Origin: Culex pipiens pallens
Lineage: Eukaryota > Arthropoda > Insecta > Diptera > Culicidae
Reading direction: 5' to 3'
DNA: 64,000 nucleotides
Assembly (NCBI RefSeq): GCF_016801865.2
Contig: NC_068939.1
Location: forward strand, 39,594,747 to 39,658,746
A program made the translations under genes and the position numbers. Below the pieces are notes generated by a model. The model ran no database searches. It saw only the letters and a list, made by a program, of their open reading frames with translations, and was not told where the DNA came from. Below, piece by piece: positions 36,169 through 46,965 of the stretch; position 1 is the stretch's first letter, and the number at the start of each line of letters is the position of its first letter.

Positions 36169-36822
36169 CGCAGTTGGCCTGGCCGTTTAGAAAAGAAGGA
36201 TGTTGGACATTCTCCGGGATGCTTCCGAAAGTTTGGCTGTGCTAGGGTTAGATAAGATTAGATAAAAAAACAATTCCTGTTTTGATGTTAAAATTAAGAG
36301 ATTCTAACTTTATGTTTGTAAATCTATAAAATTTCGCATTCAATTTTATGTAATTTTATATTTTTGAATTATTTCTTTAATATTTCAATTGTGTGAATCA
36401 AAAAGGTTGAGTGCTTCTTGTTTTGAAGATTATATTAAAAATATGTTGTTTTATTTACTTATTTTACAAAATAAATTTGAAATATTTCGGTATGTTTTGA
36501 ATAGACTTTTTTTGGTACAGCTTTCGATTTGTAATATTGTTATGGGTAAAAAAACTATTTTTAAAATTCCGGAAAAGTTGTAAATCTTTGAAATTTCGCA
36601 TTTTTTGAATATTTTTTTTAATATTTCAAATATGTAAATTAAAAATGTTGCTTTTTGTTTTCAAGATTGTTTTAAAATAAAATTGGTGCTTTGTTTCTTT
36701 TTTTACTGAAATTGTCAATAACTTATTTTTTGAAATTTGATTAGGAATATTTTTTTATGTTTTGTGTCATCTTTTGTGAGAATAGTTTTCGATTTGTAAT
36801 AATTGTTTGGGTTGAAAAAATC
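36169..36822. other. AT-rich spacer
   Basis: AT-rich filler with near-repeated phrases (TTTCGATTTGTAATAATTGT-like at 36520 and 36787), perhaps an old duplication. No gene is seen. Confidence 0.45.
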
Positions 36823-37045
36823 CGAAACGAAACTATTGTCACTACGCCCCCCGGGGCATGGCCTTCCTCTAACGTGGGATTTCTGCTCCAGCGCCTCTGA
36901 CGAGACAGGAGAAACCGGGACCGACGTTTTACTTCACCATCCGATAGAAGCTCAGTGGATAAGGCGGGAATCGAACCCGCGTCTCATAGCATCATCGGGA
37001 TCGGCAGCCGAAGCCGCTACCCCTGCGCCACGAGACCCCCCTGCG
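36823..37045 (-). mobile_element. tRNA-derived SINE
   Basis: On the minus strand a tRNA-like head (about 37042 down to 36955) carries box A TGGCGCAGGGGT (37019-37030) and a perfect box B GGTTCGATTCC (36967-36977). A GC-rich unique body follows, containing GAAGTAAAACGTCGGTCCCG, then a short AATAGTTTCGTTTCGG tail at about 36823. It resembles culicine tRNA-related SINEs, and the Culex Twin family is the first comparison to make. The stretch CCCTGCGCCACGA is duplicated at its 5' end (37021-37033 and 37038-37050). Confidence 0.75.
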
Positions 37046-37048
37046 CCA

Positions 37049-38955
37049 CGATATCCGGATCCACGGATATCCGGATAATTATCCGTAATTATCCGCTATC
37101 CGGATATTTTTTTTCATCTAAACAAAAAAATAAATAGAAAAAATCGCTGTATGGCCAGGAGGTGCGGGATTTAGACCAATTATAAGGTAAGGGTCTTATA
37201 AAAGACCTCAAATACCAGTACCTCACCGAAAACGATGATTGAATTCATTTTTTTCCAAATATGTACACAAATAAATTGATTGACGCACGGCTTATCTAAA
37301 GGTTGTTTTTATAAAACTTGAATGAACCTCTCTAATTCATCCTGGAGCTTGTTAGGGGAACTGTTACGAGTCAGAGAAACTGTTTTTCAAAATCTTGTAT
37401 CGGTAAAAATTTTGAAGTTTTTATTCAATATATTTAAGCTAAAAATTTTGAAAAAGTATCAAAAATCGCTGAAATTAAGATGTTTTTGTAATTATTTTAT
37501 CAAAACATCAGTATTGAGTTACCTAAATATGCCGTTAGTATCCTACATCATGAAAAATTAGTAATCTCGGTCGTCAGTTTCGAAAATAGCAAATGCAAGG
37601 CCTACACGACGTTGCAAGCATATGTCTCAAAGGGTACGAAACGAACACGAGATTTGACCGAACTTGCATGCGATTTAAATTGCAGCTAATACAGTCGACT
37701 CTCTGGTTGTCAATATCCAGGGGACCGTCGAGGAAGAGAATCATCAGTTTACAGAACGATGCAAAATGAAGACTCGATTGAAAATATGTATGTTTTTCTT
37801 GGTACCCAGCTATGGGAGAGAATCATGGCAACGTCCAGCAAACAAAAACAAACTAATGTCAAACACCCTTCAAAGCTTCGTTTCGCAAAGAAAAATGTCT
37901 ATGCAAGCCATGAGATAGTGACAATATTGACAACCGGAAGAGATTTTTAAAGCAAACAGAATCCAAGGGACCGTCGAGGATGAGATCCTTCAAGCAAGTG
38001 AAAATATCGAGGAATAAAGCCAATCGAAGTATGCAGTTTGAAGGGACTGAAAAATTCAGCGATAGATGGAGCAATATTGATATCGAGAAGATCGACAGCC
38101 AGAGAGTCGACTGTACACGCAAATAACATTCCAAAAGGGCGTAGCTTCAAAATATCACTGTTTACACGAAATTAGATTCCAGATTCGGATTCAACGGTCA
38201 AAATGACTACAAGAAAGCATATCCTAACCATTAAGACTTATGCTTGCAACGTCGGTGCAACGGTGCAACGTCGGAGTTCGCCTTGCTTCTGAATTCAGAG
38301 AAATTTTAAAAATTTTGGCACTTTTTTCGCACTAAATCTCAAATATCTCGGCACTGGAGTGTCGAAATTGAATTTTCTCAAAAGGAAAAATGTTTGCCGT
38401 GAAATTTCCTACAAGCTGCATGCAATGGTTTTGGTAAGGAAAATGGGTTACCCTAAAGCAAATGAGCATTTCTGAAAAAAAAGTCTCGAAAAATTGCGAT
38501 TTTTTCAACATATATCAGCCTGGGAGAAGACAAAAACTTAAATTTTGGTCTAATATTGATAGTGCATCTTAATCGATGGACAAAAACCTATCGTTTAAGC
38601 AAAATACACACCAGATTGAACCAGTTTTTGTATTGATTCCAAGCGATTTTAGAAAATTTGTTCAAAAAAGTATTTTATTTTTCTTTACTTGTCTAAGAAA
38701 ACTTTGTTCCTAACATCATAATCTATCATTGAGGATGTAAGCACCTGAAATTCCTCGACATGACCTTAAAATGGGACAGGTTAATGACCACCAAAATCAT
38801 AAAAAATCTCCACATTAAATTTTGTTGAAAATATCCGGATAGTACGGATAGTGCGGATAATTATCCGGATATCCGGTGATCCGGATAACGGATATCCGCA
38901 CGGATCATTATCCGGATATTCGGATATCCGGATATGCGGATAGCCGCATCCCTAG
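37049..38955. mobile_element. Foldback element with GGATATCC terminal arrays
   Basis: Left array 37049-37113 (GGATATCCGGATAATTATCC repeats ending CCGGATATTTTTTT) is matched inversely by the right array 38828-38952 (AAAATATCCGGATAG through GGATATCCGGATATGCGGAT). The right end finishes AGCCGCATCCCTA. The left terminus abuts the SINE and seems truncated. The interior contains a mariner-like MITE at 37692-38113 and no coding sequence. The organisation parallels the GATAACG foldback at 2444-4880. Confidence 0.7.
37692..38113. mobile_element. TA-flanked MITE with CAGTCGACTCTCTGG ends
   Basis: Ends CAGTCGACTCTCTGGTTGTC and the inverse of CAGTCGACTCTCTGGCTGTC, with TA on both sides (37690-37691; 38114-38115). 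Subterminal GGGACCGTCGAGGAWGAGA occurs twice in direct orientation (37721 and 37968). It is a 422-bp mariner/pogo-type non-autonomous element nested in the GGATATCC foldback. Confidence 0.9.
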
Positions 38956-38984
38956 TCCGTACCAGAGAACCTTCGAAAAAATCA

Positions 38985-39110
38985 CTTGACTTACCTGCCA
39001 TTAAATTTCGTGAATCAAATCTTATGTGGAACCTAAATGTTGACGTCCGTAATAGAGAAGTAGTAGGCTTAGCATCGTATCGTCAAATGTAATCTGAAGT
39101 CCGTAATTGA
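38985..39110 (+). repeat. TGACGTCCGTAAT repeat, copy 1
   Basis: CTTACCTGCCATTAAATTTC, GTTGACGTCCGTAAT and TAATCTGAAGTCCGTAATTG occur in the same order as in 42925-43045. It is a dispersed repeat with no evident ends. Confidence 0.65.
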
Positions 39111-41070
39111 AGATTTATTTCGAATTTAGAACATTTAAAAAAAGGTTAAAGGAGTTTGAAGAATCCCTAAAATTACATCGATCACATTCATTGACATAAC
39201 GTATAAATCGCACCGCTAAAAATCGACTCTGGATAGGTTCATATGGGATGGATTCTTGGTGATCCCAGAGAAGATACTTTTAAATATTGGAGTAATTTAG
39301 CATAGATTGGAAGAAAGCGCCCAGAGAGCATCAGAGTTTGTATTTTAACATACTTGAGCCAAAGAGAACGATTCGGGATATCCCTAACCACGAAACCACG
39401 TCAAACAATCGTGACGCCAATGAGTAATGATCCCGCCCCGTCAAGTATCCCTTTAAAGGGCTACTACCCCCGAAACCTTCCACACGGCTCCTCGGAATCG
39501 ATCCATCCGGATAATTAACCCGACCGTAACCGTAACCGTGATTGATGCCCAATCAGCATCCATCATTAGAAATTATACATATCAGTTACCTCTCTCGCTC
39601 TCTCCTTCGAAATACAGAAGAGAAAGAAAAAAAAAAACACTTTGCGGTTAATAGAAAGCCGGACTCCTCGGTTGATGATCGTTTGCGATTCGGCCGGCTC
39701 AAGCCCCCCGGATAGATTACGGGCGATCGACGCAAGCTAAAAGATCATTAATTAAAACTCTTGTTAGAAACTACGCGCAGCTCCGGATTCATGCATGAAA
39801 GCAGGCACAGATTTAGATTAATATCTGGATGAAATTGATTTCGGGCTTCGGCTATCTCTTCGAGGTAAAATAATGACGGATTATTACACCTCTAATCCGG
39901 ACTCGTCGAAAGACCCGGACCGTTCAACCGTGACGCTTCGCTTGGTTCGCTTTTTTATCCCGGGAATTCTCACCCCTCTTCACCCCGGTTGGGAATCTTT
40001 TCGGCTGTTATCGTCTGCTCTTCATCTGGTAGACCATTTCGGGGGTTGTCTACGAGGGTAAAACAACTATAAACAACACCGTTCGACAGGGGGCACGTGC
40101 AACAAGTCAACACGCACCACCGTCAGGTATTCGAGAAGGAAAGCCCAACAAAAAAAAAAAAAAACCGGGCATGAATGGATGTGTACCCTTAGCAAGGATA
40201 CGGTGACCAACTTGAGGTGTGCGGTCCTCCTTTGTGTTGCCAACATTCCGGGGCATTTATCTTGTTTGGGCTGCTGGTGAGATTTGTTGTGTACGAGATT
40301 TGCTACCGCAGCAGACACTCGGCATGCGTGTCCTAATTGAGTGCCTTTGTGGCGTTTTTTTTCCGGGAGGGTGACGACCCTATTGTTTGGCTTTATTTGC
40401 TGATTCCCAGTCTTGTTTGGCCAACAACGGGGATTAACAGTTTAATTAACACCTTTTTTGTCAAGAGTGTAACACAAAACCAGATTTCCACCCCGAAAAC
40501 CGCCTCGTAATTTCCCATGATCTGCCTCTCCAGCAGCTCGTTGACATCGACGTCTCGAAAACCGGGCCCTCAACAGCTCAATGGCGTCCAATTCGAAAAC
40601 TGTTACCCAATTGAGCGGAATCTCGACGCGGATGATGATTTTATGCAAACATCATCACTTGATTTCAAAAAGATCGGGGGCCCCCGTCTCGAAAAAGTGG
40701 CCACTTTCCCAAAATTCGAGAAAGATTTCGGGCCGCTTGATTACTCATTACCAGGCACTCGTTGCGAAGCAGAAGTGTCGAGTTGGGAGTTTTTTTGTTT
40801 GTTTGTCCAAAAGTACCCCTCTCTTTCTACACGGTGTGTTAGCAATCAAAATTGCAAATTAATCTAGCTCGAGTGGGCCCCGGTTTTAGGGGGGATGGCA
40901 CTTGAGGGATGGGTTTTCGAGGGGATTCGATCGTGGGAAATCAAAACTTGAACCTTTGTCTTCCTGATGGGCCTTTGGAGTGGGGAAGGATCAAGAGCTT
41001 TTTGGAAGAGGCGTTGAGGAGAGCTAGACGAGCTACCTAGTATGATTTCTGAATGCTTTTTGCACAAAGG
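39111..41070. other. Single-copy intronic block
   Basis: Balanced composition. ORFs up to 116 codons (40517-40867, + strand) overlap others and match no known family by eye. No repeat is seen. Confidence 0.4.
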
Positions 41071-41496
41071 AAAGACTTTTCACAGAAAACAGTCTTGAAA
41101 AGTCTATCAATGTGTTTGACTGTTGGTTGACAGATAAAACTTACCAGATGGAACAGGTTACCACTTCATGTTTTCCAGCTCTTCAAATTTAACGTCACTG
41201 AATCACTACCTTGCACTGCTAATTCACAACTCACTCACATTTCACTTACCTCGTTACATTTCACTATGGAAACTTCGCTTTTCCGATTTTGAGACATCAA
41301 ATTTGACGTCCGTACTTGAGGTGTCGATTGTTGATGTTTTTGTTCTACGATTAAGTTAATTTGCAACCAACTCACATTTCACTTACCTTGTTACATTTCA
41401 CTAAGAAAATTTGCTTTTTAGATTTTGAGACATCAAATTTGAAGTCCGTACTTGAGGTGTCGATTGTCGATGTTTTTATTCTACGATAAAGTTAAC
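41071..41496 (+). repeat. Hairpin-bearing repeat plus 137-bp tandem duplication
   Basis: 41073-41105 is a 10-bp-stem, 13-base-loop hairpin (AGACTTTTCA...TGAAAAGTCT). It is homologous to 42740-42772, and the shared text continues through TTGACAGAT and ACTTACCAGAT. Downstream, 41235-41371 and 41372-41495 are a direct tandem duplication of about 137 bp (TCACATTTCACTTACC, GACATCAAATTTGA, GTACTTGAGGTGTCGATTGT). Confidence 0.8.
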
Positions 41497-42732
41497 CTAA
41501 TTATTCGTGCAAAGCATTCTTCAAACCACTTTCAAGCACTCCTCCCAAACCTGCCAAAACACTGCTGAGCTGTTAAAAGCATGATTGATTGTAAATATGA
41601 TCAGCTCACAGAGGGTTCACTCTGCATGGCTTCGAACCCGTCCATTCAACGATCCTCGTTGGATCTCGTCAGATATTGCAAAATCCATTCAGAGATTGAT
41701 CGCGCGCAGACGTTTAATTGGGTGAGGCTCTTCTTAAAAAATATATGATCCGTTGATTAGTCTCGTTGGTAAATGATCTGCTTTCGCGCCGGGGTGATCC
41801 AAGATTTCAGAGGTCAAATTGATTTTGTACGAAACACGCCTCGGGGGCTTCATCGATCTTAGCGCGCGTATCAAAACATGGCCGTAGATTAATGATTAAT
41901 TGAGTGCGAGGTCGCTCCTCAGCGTAGGCAATCGAAAGCAGGTACGTCTCACCCGCAGGGTTAATTACGTTACGATTTCCTCGCGAGAAGCTCGCGCGAA
42001 ATCTCCCAGACAAAAAAAAACGCAATCAACTCTCGATATAAATTCCATCTACGCTGCCTCGTCGCTATGGGAGGATCCACCGTTATGTCCCATAATTAAT
42101 CTCGACGCCCTGAATCGCCGCGGACGCGGCAGACTTGCTCGATAAGTCTCGAAGTGATAAATGCGTGCACTGGGAAATCAAATCATCAATCAGAACCGAG
42201 CTGCGGAGCAGCACACACACAGCTCACAATGAATGAATTGATGATCTACACGACTCCCTTGAGCTCCAGCTAGAGAGTTGTTTTGATTCCGCGACTCCGT
42301 GGCGCTCCACCGCCGCCGAAATCCATCACGCTGATCACGACGACGTGCACCTTCGAATTGTGATGAATTGTGGCGTGAAATGCTCGCAGCTAAGGAATTC
42401 AAATTAGACCGAAAAAACGCCGCGGATCGCTGGGGAGTGCGCGCCCTTTGACACCAATTTACGATCACCGGTGAAAGGATTCAATTTGTCAGTTTCTTCT
42501 TCCAACGGCGGACCACGTGCGCGCCTAGACGTGTGCAGGTGTGAAAAGTTGTGGCCAGAGTCACGAAGTGACGAATTCGTCTTCATTACCCCCGCGAGGA
42601 GGGTTCACCGGTGCAGCGTGATTTGCAATGGGTGCGATACGGATCGTGGAGGGGTCAAATGTTGGGGGGCCTAACCTGGTCTGATTAGATGGCCTAGGGA
42701 AAGTGGTTCTCTGAGAATACTTTCTTGCCAAG
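41497..42732. other. Single-copy GC-richer intronic block
   Basis: Balanced to GC-rich sequence with several ORFs on both strands, none convincing. No repeats are delimited. Confidence 0.4.
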
Positions 42733-43045
42733 TTCAGATAGATTTTTCACAGAAAACAGTCCTGAAAAATCTATGTGCTTATTTGACAGTTGACAGATGG
42801 TACTTACCAGATTCAATCTTGTACTCACTTCATGTTTTGATGACCTGATCACTCTCCTCACAGCACTTACCTTGTCCGAATCGATCACTTCACTTTACTC
42901 ATGTTTACTTCTAACAAAGTTCAATTAACTTACCTGCTATCAAACATAGCATTCCAAATCTCCGATGATACCTACAGTTTGACGTCCGTAATTGAGAAGA
43001 TTTGTAATTGCAACGTTCCCTTAACTGTAACCTGAAGTCCGTAAT
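42733..43045 (+). repeat. Hairpin-bearing repeat, copy 2, with TGACGTCCGTAAT motifs
   Basis: A hairpin at 42740-42772 (AGATTTTTCA...TGAAAAATCT, loop 13) corresponds to the one at 41073. It is followed by GTTTGACGTCCGTAATTGAG (about 42981) and CCTGAAGTCCGTAATTGAAG (about 43031), shared with 38985-39110. Confidence 0.8.
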
Positions 43046-43530
43046 TGAAGCGTAGTTCTCAACTCTCCCGATAGCAGGACCGCACCACGGAGCGCGGCCA
43101 TTACAATCTCCCAAAAACTCACCCCTTTTTCCTGCCGCGATTCTCCGAGGGGTTATAAACGCGGCCCGTGTGTGTGTGTGGATTGATTTGAATTTGACAC
43201 GCCTCTCGCGAGGGGCCACGGCCATGTCACGGCGAGGCGCGGCCGCGGAAAGCACCAGGCTCACGTGTGTGTGTGTACGTCTGTGTATAAAATGTTTTTA
43301 ATATAAATTTATCTTTCGCTTCGCTTTGGCCTTCATTTTCTTACCGCGCTGTAAGCTCAGTTGAAGACTGCGCGCTCCCCCCTTTGTTTTACTTTCATTA
43401 AAATTGAAATTGTCGGTTGCGCGGGAAGTCTCTCTCTCGCGGAAGGTTGACCCGGCAGGGTCAAAGCGGGTCGGATCGGCGATTTCCATCATTTTTCGCT
43501 TGCTCTGAAGAAGTTCTGAAGACGCTGAGG
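43046..43530. other. GC-rich intronic block
   Basis: GC-rich with a (TG)n stretch near 43170 and 43266. No gene is supported. Confidence 0.4.
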
Positions 43531-43539
43531 GAGAGAAAT

Positions 43540-44790
43540 GAGATTTTCAGCGGTCGCGACTAGACTTGGCGACTTTTTTCTGATTTTTGCTTGATTTTCT
43601 AATTTTTGCATCTCAAATTAAAATATCAATGGATATCATGATGAGATCCATAGATTGAAACAGAAATGAGATTTTTAGCGTTCGCGACTAGACTTGGCGA
43701 CTTTTTTTTCTCAAACTCAAATTAAAATATCAATGGATTTCATGATGAGATATAAAGATTCAAATAGAAATGAGATTTAAGCGTTCGCGACTTGTCTTGG
43801 CCCCTTTTTTCAGATATTTGATTGTTTTTGGCACGTGACTCAAAATCAATTATTTGCATGATGAGTTCCAAAGTTCTAAAGAGAAATTTGATTTTAAGCG
43901 TTAGCGACTAGACTTGGCGACTTTCTTTTTAATTTTTGCTTGCTTTTCTGATGAGCGAATCATCTCAAATTAAAATATCAATGGATTTCAAGATGAAATC
44001 CAAAGATCCAAACAGAAATGAGATTTTCAGCGTTTGCGACTAGACTTGGCGACTTTTTTTTCCTATTGTTTGCTTGTTTTTTGTCGAACAAAACATCTCA
44101 ATTTAAAATATCAATGGATTTCATCAAAGATTTTCAGCGTTCGCGACTAGACTTGGCGACTTTTTTCTGATATTTGATTGTTTTTGGCAAGCGGATCATT
44201 TCAATTTTAAAAACTAATGAATTGCATGGTGAGTTCTAAAGTTCCATTAGAAATGAGATTTTTAGCGTTCGCGACTAGACTAGGCGTCATTTTTCTGATG
44301 TTTGTTCAATATCTTAAGCAGTTCGGCGTTGTGAAAAAGAAATGATGTTTTCAGCGTTTGCGACTTGACTTGGCGACTTTTTTCGGATTTTTGCTCATTT
44401 TTTGGCAATTGAATCATCTCAATTTAAAATATAAATGGTTTGCATCATGAGATCCAAAGATACAAAGAGTATTGCGACATAAGCGTTCGCGGTAGACTTG
44501 GCGACCTTTTTTTAATTTTTTGCTTAAGATCGTAAGAAGTTCTCAAGACGTTGTGAAAGAGAAATGATGTTTTAAATGAAATGACTTTTTTCTGATTTTT
44601 GCTAATTTTTTGTGAAAATATTCACGGTTTGCATGATGAGATCCAAAGATGTTTGCTAATTTTTTGACAGATCCAAAGAGAAATGAAGTTTTAAGCGTTC
44701 GCGACTTGACTTGGCGACTTTTTTTTATTTTAGCTTATTTTTTAGCGGCGAATCATCTCAATTTTAAATATCAATGGATTGCGTGACGAA
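43540..44790 (+). repeat. ~120-bp tandem array with GCGACTAGACTTGGCGAC core
   Basis: About ten copies of TTAGCGTTCGCGACTAGACT-TGGCGACTTTTTTCTGATTT are present (cores near 43558, 43685, 43790, 43908, 44039, 44146, 44272, 44361, 44490 and 44703). Each is followed by CATCTCAAATTAAAATATCA-ATGGATTKCATGATGAGAT. Copies diverge and some are shortened. It is a complex satellite without a coding frame. Confidence 0.9.
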
Positions 44791-45571
44791 CTCAAAAATC
44801 TCGATTCCCACCAAAACTACATCCAATTAAGCCCAAAACGAAGCGATTCATTCATCGCTAGGACGATAAATCCATCAAAGCGGCCAACGAGTTCGCGTGA
44901 CCGACCAGAAGTCCCTCTCCTTCAAGAGCTTCTCAAGGAGATCAGACTCCCGTATAATAACCATAATAGGACTATAATCACAACAATTTGCTCACTGAGA
45001 TACACATTAATTACGGTGTGGTTCTGTGAGAATCCTATAAATTACCAGACGCAGACCCTCGTGCAGCTCAGCAGTTGGCTTTTCCTTCGATCTTAATTGA
45101 ATAAACATCATCGAGTTGTGTGAGCCGTCTCGAGACGCATCGCCCCATGCTGTGCAAACATCCAACACGGGTCCATCGTCTCGAAACGAAAGTGAGAAAA
45201 GAAATTATCCGCCGAAGGATTCCCATCCTTTGAGCTGCGTCCCAGGATTGGAACAGGTTTGTGTCAGCCCCGGGGGATAAATTGAGGCGATTTAGCGGCA
45301 TTTATTCCGCTTCCCTGCTTCTTTCTCTCGTCGTCGTCGTCGCCGGGATTTGTCTGTCGAAGAAGACACGGTGTCGATGTGTCAATATTATAGTGAAGAA
45401 CTGGCTTTTTCTGATGGTCGCCCGGATGAGAGGGGGGTAAATTGCCGGACATAATCTTCGGCTTGGTCGCAGATGTCTCATGCGGTGAAAGGCCTTTTGA
45501 GGGCTTTCGGTTCAGATGTAGCGTGTTCTCAAATCAATTTCAATCGTAGCACGGCAAACTTCTTAATTGCT

Positions 45572-45745
45572 GAACGATTTGCTGAGCTTTATCTACTCGC
45601 TACTAGATGTCGCTGGTTGTTACCGTCGATCTTGCATGCAAGTTTCGCATGAAAGTCGTGGTTCGACTATTCGCTACAAGATGTCGCTGGCGCATATTTG
45701 AAGGTAAACGACGTTTCGACCGTTTCCAATTTGTCTTCGCCAGGG
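45572..45745 (+). repeat. CTACTAGATGTCGCTGG repeat, copy 1
   Basis: GAACGATTTGCTGAG, CTACTCGCTACTAGATGTCG, TCTTGCATGCAAGTTTCG, AAAGTCGTGGTTC and GACGTTTCGACCGTTTCCA occur in this order, and again at 46778-46965. CTAC(T/A)AGATGTCGCTGG appears twice within the unit. Confidence 0.8.
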
Positions 45746-46777
45746 TCAAAGTGCATCTATTATCGCTTTGAACCCAATTAGGATTTCTCTATGATCTGTC
45801 CGAGTTAGCGCGCATTAGACACCCCAGAAACCATTACAATCGGTACAAATTTTACGGACGTCCGAGTGGTCGGAGAGAGCTATTCGCTCGAAAGTGCCAT
45901 TTGCCATAAATCACACCCCGTGCACTTGGGGGCTGCACCAATCCGATACGGTCCGGTAATCGGATATCGCGGACCACCTTGCTGGTTGGTTGGCCGTTTC
46001 GCAGAACATGTTGTGGGCCCAACAGAACTTGCCGCCGCCATGCGTTCCCTTAAATTTAATATAATTTATTCATTCATTTATTACCGCCATAGTCTGCGGG
46101 AAGAACTGTGCACCGTTTTGTTGGTTACGTTCTGATGAGCACTTCTCAAAAGTGCTAAAACTGTAAGTGACTTAACCCCCGCCCCTCCTTTTGACGTTCT
46201 ACTCTCTGGGGAAAAGTCATCACATTTCGCGCGAGCGCGTTGAGAAAATTGGCCAGTTTTTCAGAGTGTGGCAATAATTTTCGTATAAATTTTATAATTT
46301 TATGGATTTCCAACTTGTGTGATGAATGAACCGCCCTTTTCAAAGGTAGAACCCTACCGTTGGGTCATAAAAGCAACCGTCGGAGGGGGCGGTGCAGCAG
46401 AAATTCTTCAAAGGTTATGTTGTTGCACTCTCTGTGGCTGTGTGTGTGGGCAAGCGTGCAAATTCACATGTGCTGAACCCTTGCGCCAGGTTGCGAATGG
46501 GGTTATGATTTTATGTTGCGAACCCACAGACGGCTCGTCGTCTCCCGGCTCTGGTCTTCTGTCAAGAGTTCAGTGAGAGGGGAAATGTGCGAATTCGGGT
46601 TTAACGATGGTGCCTTGACTCGCATTTTTATGAATTATCTCCATAAATTTAATTATACGTTTTGATCAAAACAATGTTGTAAAAGGAGGAGTTTGAAAGT
46701 TGAGGGTAGGCTGAACATTTCATGCGTAAATTTCCAAGAATTTTGAACCGAAAAATGACTTCAAAGTTCGTTAGCTG

Positions 46778-46965
46778 TACGATTTACTAAGTTTCATCTA
46801 CTCGCCACTAGATGCCGCTGGTCATTGAAGTCAATCTTGCATGCAAGTTTTGTACGAAAGTCGTGGTTCATCAATTAGCTACTAGATGTCCCTGAAGTAG
46901 ACTAGTTAAGAAAGCCTGAAAAACGGGGTTGACGTTTCGACCGTTTCCAGTTTGTCTTCGACGAG
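46778..46965 (+). repeat. CTACTAGATGTCGCTGG repeat, copy 2
   Basis: Diverged direct repeat of 45572-45745, 1.2 kb away, with matching blocks in the same order. It may be a dispersed element or a local segmental duplication. No terminal structure is seen. Confidence 0.8.

Noticed and set aside
36955..37137. ORF beginning MDKAGIEPASHS
   Set aside because: It reads through the antisense of a tRNA-derived SINE.
40517..40867. 116-codon + strand ORF as an alternative exon
   Set aside because: No phase-compatible donor and no similarity to ARID-gene N-termini. It overlaps another ORF in a different frame.
43540..44790. CRISPR-like spaced repeat
   Set aside because: Units are about 120 bp, diverged and tandem, in a eukaryotic intron, so this is a satellite and not a CRISPR array.
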